Origin: CAYNBT01 sp964396025
Lineage (GTDB): Bacteria; Patescibacteriota; WWE3; UBA101185; UBA10185
Length of the DNA stretch: 14,847 nucleotides
Assembly: GCA_964396025.1 (NCBI GenBank)
Contig: CAYNBT010000018.1
Coordinates: 1-14,847 of the forward strand
Direction of reading: 5' to 3'
The position numbers were made by a program, and so were the translations under genes. The notes below the pieces were generated by a model. That model had not been told where the DNA came from. It worked only from the letters and a program-made list of their open reading frames with translations, and did no database searches. Shown in pieces: positions 11,911-14,847 of the stretch (position 1 is the stretch's first letter; the number at the start of each line of letters is the position of its first letter).

Positions 11911-11950
11911 AAAAAAAGGGAGCTGTTACACCAAAAGGTATAAAGCTCCC
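11911..11950 (-). terminator. Intrinsic terminator of the 11958-13178 gene
   Basis: On the minus strand GGGAGCT (11950-11944) pairs with AGCTCCC (11924-11918). An inner TTATACC/GGTGTAA pair has one mismatch, and seven T follow (11917-11911). It starts 7 nt after the stop. Confidence 0.85.
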
Positions 11951-11957
11951 AAGTAAA

Positions 11958-13178
11958 CTAGATATGCTCGACAATTTCAGTTAGTTCGCCGTGATAAGGA
12001 ACACCCAACACATCTTGCGCCCGCCGATACATATCCACAACTTGATGCATCGCATGCGTTGCTCCCCAATCTGAATGTGCGACAATAATCAAACCATAGT
12101 ATCCAGTTAGCCCATGATCTGGTTTTACCCACGGATGAGTAGGTAAAAAGCCTGAGCGACCATCAAAAGGATTGATTCCGACGCTTCGTAAACGCTGTTC
12201 AACCTCCCAAGTACTAGTCTGTTCCGTTGCAAGCTTGTCGCAGGCAATAAAAGCTGTATTCAGTGCCCCAGAAGCCATTTGAGCGTGATAATCGTTAAGT
12301 TTTAGCCGCGTAGTTCCCTTGTACCATGCCGTTTTCCACAAACCACTTACCACAAGACGTGTCATAGTGTAGCGTGGGTTGAATTCGCAGAAGTACAAAC
12401 TACCATCAGGCAACACCATGGTGTCTACGTTGCAAAATTCAAACCATCCGGCAAATCTACGGATGTACTCGCGTGCCATCTCCCCAACTTCCATCAGAGC
12501 AGGAATCCAACTTGCACAACCCAAATAGGGTAAAGCTACACCAACAGTTCCGATCTGCTCATGTTCGCGCATAAAAGAAAGATTGTAGTTAGGCGCAAAT
12601 ACATGACGAGGAGTAAATCCTACACCGGGGTCCGCTACAATGTGCCGAACAAATGGCGCACAAACATAAACATTGCAAGCGGATTGCTCAAGGTATGATT
12701 CCAACTGAGCGATTGTTGTCCCATGATGAATCACCTCAGACATATACCCACCGTCTGCATGCTCTCCCAGGCGAACAAATACCGTACCGTGCTCTTGAAC
12801 CATCTGCAAAACTACTTGCACAAAATCTTGTCTTTCAACTATCTCTGTACCGGGCACTACTTGCAGGCGCAGTTGTTGATTCAAAACCAAACCGGTAGAC
12901 ACAGCCTTGTTCCGCAGCAGCGCTAATTTTGCGCTACGGGGCACGTAGCGGAATTTTGGCAAAATGGCTTTGGCAAGCAAACCTTGAAGCCCGGATAAAC
13001 AAATCGTGCCAGTATGTTCGCGCATAAACTGCACAAACGTGGGATCAGTGTTCCTTGGTACATATGCGTACTTTGCCGGCAGTAGTGTGCTGCGAGCTTG
13101 ATACATCTGAGCCAAGTGAAGAAGATTATCTGGCAACAATTCTCCAACATTCATGTCACCAATCCTTAATGAATACAT
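11958..13178 (-). CDS. ATP-grasp-like protein, probable carboxylate ligase, 406 aa
   Basis: The SD AAGGAG lies 7 nt before the ATG. Residues 1-100 resemble an N-terminal substrate or pre-ATP-grasp region. The ATP-grasp signature is seen in VFVRLGEHADGG (133-144), matching the nucleotide-binding lysine/glycine loop with Arg at the usual Lys position. It is also seen in GWFEFCNVDTMVLPDGS (244-260) leading to YFCEFNPRYTMTR (262-274), the E-x-N-P-R metal and phosphate motif (E265, N267, R269). ATP-grasp enzymes couple ATP to carboxylate-amine or thiol ligation. The substrate cannot be read here, and the C-terminal 110 residues are unassigned. It starts 21 nt after the stop of the M20 peptidase gene, so the two are probably one operon. 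Confidence 0.7.
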   Translation of the reverse strand: MYSLRIGDMNVGELLPDNLLHLAQMYQARSTLLPAKYAYVPRNTDPTFVQFMREHTGTICLSGLQGLLAKAILPKFRYVPRSAKLALLRNKAVSTGLVLNQQLRLQVVPGTEIVERQDFVQVVLQMVQEHGTVFVRLGEHADGGYMSEVIHHGTTIAQLESYLEQSACNVYVCAPFVRHIVADPGVGFTPRHVFAPNYNLSFMREHEQIGTVGVALPYLGCASWIPALMEVGEMAREYIRRFAGWFEFCNVDTMVLPDGSLYFCEFNPRYTMTRLVVSGLWKTAWYKGTTRLKLNDYHAQMASGALNTAFIACDKLATEQTSTWEVEQRLRSVGINPFDGRSGFLPTHPWVKPDHGLTGYYGLIIVAHSDWGATHAMHQVVDMYRRAQDVLGVPYHGELTEIVEHI

Positions 13179-13199
13179 GATCTCACTCCTTGTAGATGA

Positions 13200-14552
13200 T
13201 TATTTGGCTACTTCAAACAGGTATTCAATGAACACCTCCATCGCTTTAAAGTAGTCATCAAGACGAATATTTTCGTTTGGCGCGTGCATCCTAGATCCAG
13301 GATACCCCACACCAATTTTTACAACTGGAATGTCATAAACTGCAGCCACGTTATAAGTAGGACCTCCGCCAAGGGATGTGATCTCAATCACAGGAGGTAC
13401 TTTGTATTCGCGCTTTAACACATTAAGGCATTTCTCAACATACACATTGTCTATACTGGTTTTGGTGGGCATAAGGCTTACGTTTGGTATGATCAAAACA
13501 TCAGTGAATCCCCTTTTATCCAAATGTTTACGCAATTTGGCCAAAATGTCTGCGGGGTCTTGATTTGCAACCAGTCTAAAATCCAATTTTACTGTGGCTT
13601 TGTTGGGCACAATCGTTTTTACCGAGGTAGGCTCGGTATAACCACCCCAGATACCACAAATATTGGCCGAGCCCTTAAAGTAGAGCCGTTCTTGTGCGTG
13701 TGAACTGTCTTTTTCCAATGCTTTCTCACCTCCAACCCCTTCCATATACATGGATACGTCAAAGTCAGTTTCCTGCATAAGTTTGAGCTCAGCTTTTGTT
13801 GGGGTAAGCGCATGCTCATAGAACCCGTCTAGGGTAACATTTCCTTTGGTATCGCGCAGAGTGCTTAGTGCCTGAATCAATCTCCACACAGGACTATCTA
13901 CTAACACTGCGTTTCGAGAGTGCAAATCACTTTTGTTAAAGGAACATTCCAACTCAACGCATAAAATGCCTTTCATGCCCAAAGGCATTATTGGAGCCCC
14001 ACTGCCATCTACCCAACCTTCTTCCCAAATACAAACGTCAGCATCCTTCCAAAAATTTCCGTGCTTTTCTTGAAGATTTTTTAAGTGAGGGCTTCCAATC
14101 TCCTCTTCGCCTTCTATCAACCACTTTATGTTCACAGGCAAGTCCCCTGTCTCGTCCAAAAGCTGTCGTACGGCCTGAATCCTTGCAAGCAAATCGCCTT
14201 TGTTGTCTGCCACACCACGCGCAAAAAGTTTTCCATCTCGTAAAGTAGGCACAAATGGCGCTGATTCCCATTCATCAAGAGGTGCTTCTGGCTGAACGTC
14301 ATAATGATTGTAGATTAATACAGTGCGCTTACTGTTAGAATCTTTAGGTGCCTTTAGATCTGCCAAAATGTACTTAAAAGACCCAGCCACAGAAACTACC
14401 TCGCACTTGGCGCTTATAGTTTGTAAGGCAGCGAGTACAGTTTGCACCATTTCATCCATTCCCCTACTTTCAGCGGCAATAGAGGGCTGTGCACAAAATT
14501 TGATTAATTCTTGAATATATTTGTTTTTGGTTTGTTCATTAAGTTTCTTCAT
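13200..14552 (-). CDS. M20 family zinc dipeptidase-like hydrolase, 450 aa
   Basis: Matches the M20 peptidase family (ArgE/DapE/CPG2/carnosine dipeptidase type) over its full length. Zinc and catalytic positions are visible: H83 and D85 in NHYDVQPE, bridging D116 in GVADNKGD, general-base E150 and ligand E151 in EGEEEIGS, and H423 in RMHAPNE. A dimerisation-type domain sits around 195-330, with SDLHSRN in place of the usual SDLHSG. SLGGGPTY follows near 393-400. It should hydrolyse dipeptides or N-acyl amino acids in the cytosol (no signal peptide). The start lacks an SD. TATGAT lies 11 nt before the ATG, so it may be nearly leaderless. A 12-bp terminator lies upstream, and an ATP-grasp-like gene follows after 21 nt. 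Confidence 0.9.
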   Translation of the reverse strand: MKKLNEQTKNKYIQELIKFCAQPSIAAESRGMDEMVQTVLAALQTISAKCEVVSVAGSFKYILADLKAPKDSNSKRTVLIYNHYDVQPEAPLDEWESAPFVPTLRDGKLFARGVADNKGDLLARIQAVRQLLDETGDLPVNIKWLIEGEEEIGSPHLKNLQEKHGNFWKDADVCIWEEGWVDGSGAPIMPLGMKGILCVELECSFNKSDLHSRNAVLVDSPVWRLIQALSTLRDTKGNVTLDGFYEHALTPTKAELKLMQETDFDVSMYMEGVGGEKALEKDSSHAQERLYFKGSANICGIWGGYTEPTSVKTIVPNKATVKLDFRLVANQDPADILAKLRKHLDKRGFTDVLIIPNVSLMPTKTSIDNVYVEKCLNVLKREYKVPPVIEITSLGGGPTYNVAAVYDIPVVKIGVGYPGSRMHAPNENIRLDDYFKAMEVFIEYLFEVAK

Positions 14553-14582
14553 AAATGCTTTAAATCATACTTTGATAAATAC

Positions 14583-14612
14583 AAAAAAACCTCCTGTTGT
14601 AGGAGGTTTTTT
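14583..14612. terminator. Bidirectional terminator between the 37-aa gene and the M20 gene
   Basis: Arms 14584-14595 (A6 CCTCCT) and 14601-14612 (AGGAGG T6) pair over 12 bp with loop GTTGT, giving T-runs on both strands. On the minus strand it terminates the 14636-14749 gene, 24 nt after its stop, and precedes the M20 start by about 30 nt. Confidence 0.8.
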
Positions 14613-14635
14613 GCGGTTTACCAAGAAGTGAAAAA

Positions 14636-14749
14636 CTACAAAAGCCCTCCCATACGGATGACCATGAGAATAAAAATAACACTAAAGAGGCCTTTAGCTT
14701 GAGAAAGAGTTATTTTGTTGGCTTTCACTTCTCGGGAACTTGATAACAT
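14636..14749 (-). CDS. Small single-helix membrane protein, 37 aa, leaderless
   Basis: The minus strand reads MLSSSREVKANKITLSQ, then AKGLFSVIFILMVIRMGGLL and stop. A basic N-terminal third precedes one hydrophobic segment (about residues 21-37, interrupted by R32). The topology is probably N-in, or it is a peripheral amphipathic peptide. The case for a real gene is its surroundings: TATAAA lies exactly 6 nt before the ATG, preceded by TGC (extended -10) and by TTGATC at 17-nt spacing, with a 12-bp terminator just after the stop. The leaderless spacing is the same as at 3690 and 5640. I recognise no family. SecE-like or small regulatory membrane proteins are possible, but no motif supports a choice. 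Confidence 0.6.
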   Translation of the reverse strand: MLSSSREVKANKITLSQAKGLFSVIFILMVIRMGGLL

Positions 14750-14755
14750 GCAGAT

Positions 14756-14784
14756 TTTATAGCATATCGAAAAAGACAGATCAA
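14756..14784 (-). promoter_or_regulatory. Leaderless promoter TTGATC-N17-TATAAA
   Basis: On the minus strand the -35 is at 14784-14779 and the -10 at 14761-14756, with an upstream TGC. Six bases (ATCTGC) separate it from the ATG at 14749. Confidence 0.6.
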
Positions 14785-14788
14785 GAAC

Positions 14789-14823
14789 AAAAAACCCGAA
14801 TCAGTTTTTGGCCAATTCGGGTT
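14789..14823 (-). terminator. Intrinsic terminator of a gene beyond the right edge
   Basis: On the minus strand AACCCGAAT (14823-14815) pairs with ATTCGGGTT (14801-14793), a perfect 9 bp with a 13-nt loop. Six T follow (14794-14789). Confidence 0.8.
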
Positions 14824-14830
14824 GATAGGG

Positions 14831-14847
14831 TTACTTTGCGAGGTTTC
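14831..14847 (-). CDS. Possible C-terminal end of a gene cut by the window edge
   Basis: A minus-strand frame ending N-L-A-K-stop (TAA at 14833-14831) lies 7 nt before the terminator at 14789-14823. The terminator implies a gene ending here, but other frames cannot be excluded from 17 bases. Confidence 0.3.

Overview
The window looks like chromosomal DNA from a small-genome bacterium with low to moderate GC. Intergenic gaps are short, many small proteins are unrecognised, and gene starts are mixed: some have a strong Shine-Dalgarno (SD) sequence, others are leaderless or nearly so, with the start codon 6-14 nt after a TATAAT-like -10 box. Lineage cannot be fixed from sequence alone. Candidate Phyla Radiation/Patescibacteria is my best guess, and Chloroflexota-like bacteria are an alternative. 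TGA, TAA and TAG all behave as stops. All coordinates were counted by hand.

Layout. 1-250 is a nest of short dispersed and palindromic repeats. It runs into a broken reading frame at 212-529 (minus) with two compensating frameshifts. 572-3690 holds small genes of unknown function, two of them membrane proteins, most with recognisable -10 or -35/-10 promoters. 3759-4252 is a compact unit: promoter, leader ending in an intrinsic terminator, consensus SD, 98-residue protein, and a 3' segment complementary to the start of the leader. 4334-5548 (minus) encodes a secreted protein and a small membrane protein, each followed by its own terminator. 5640-5963 is a leaderless small gene that meets the end of a RelA/SpoT homologue (5960-7405, minus). 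That homologue keeps its (p)ppGpp synthetase and TGS motifs, but its hydrolase HD motif has become HN. Its leader carries a terminator hairpin and a competing upstream helix, and its promoter diverges from that of a tRNA-Lys(TTT) gene (7685-7759).

The right half holds a small cytosolic protein (7840-8127), a 689-residue secreted or anchored protein with four 56-residue C-terminal repeats (8221-10290, minus), a small protein (10505-10828), a DoxX-like membrane protein (10860-11267, minus), a divergent three-helix membrane protein (11355-11849), and a probable two-gene operon (minus) of an M20 metallopeptidase (13200-14552) followed by an ATP-grasp-like protein (11958-13178). A 37-residue single-helix protein at 14636-14749 (minus) has a good leaderless promoter and a terminator. 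The right edge carries a terminator for a gene lying outside the window.

Best leads for follow-up: two leaders with terminator/antiterminator potential (RSH gene, 3881-4177 gene), the 5'-3' complementarity around 3881-4177, the hydrolase-defective RSH protein, the overlooked 37-residue gene, and the leaderless promoter grammar. No CRISPR array, transposase, rRNA gene or phage gene was seen.
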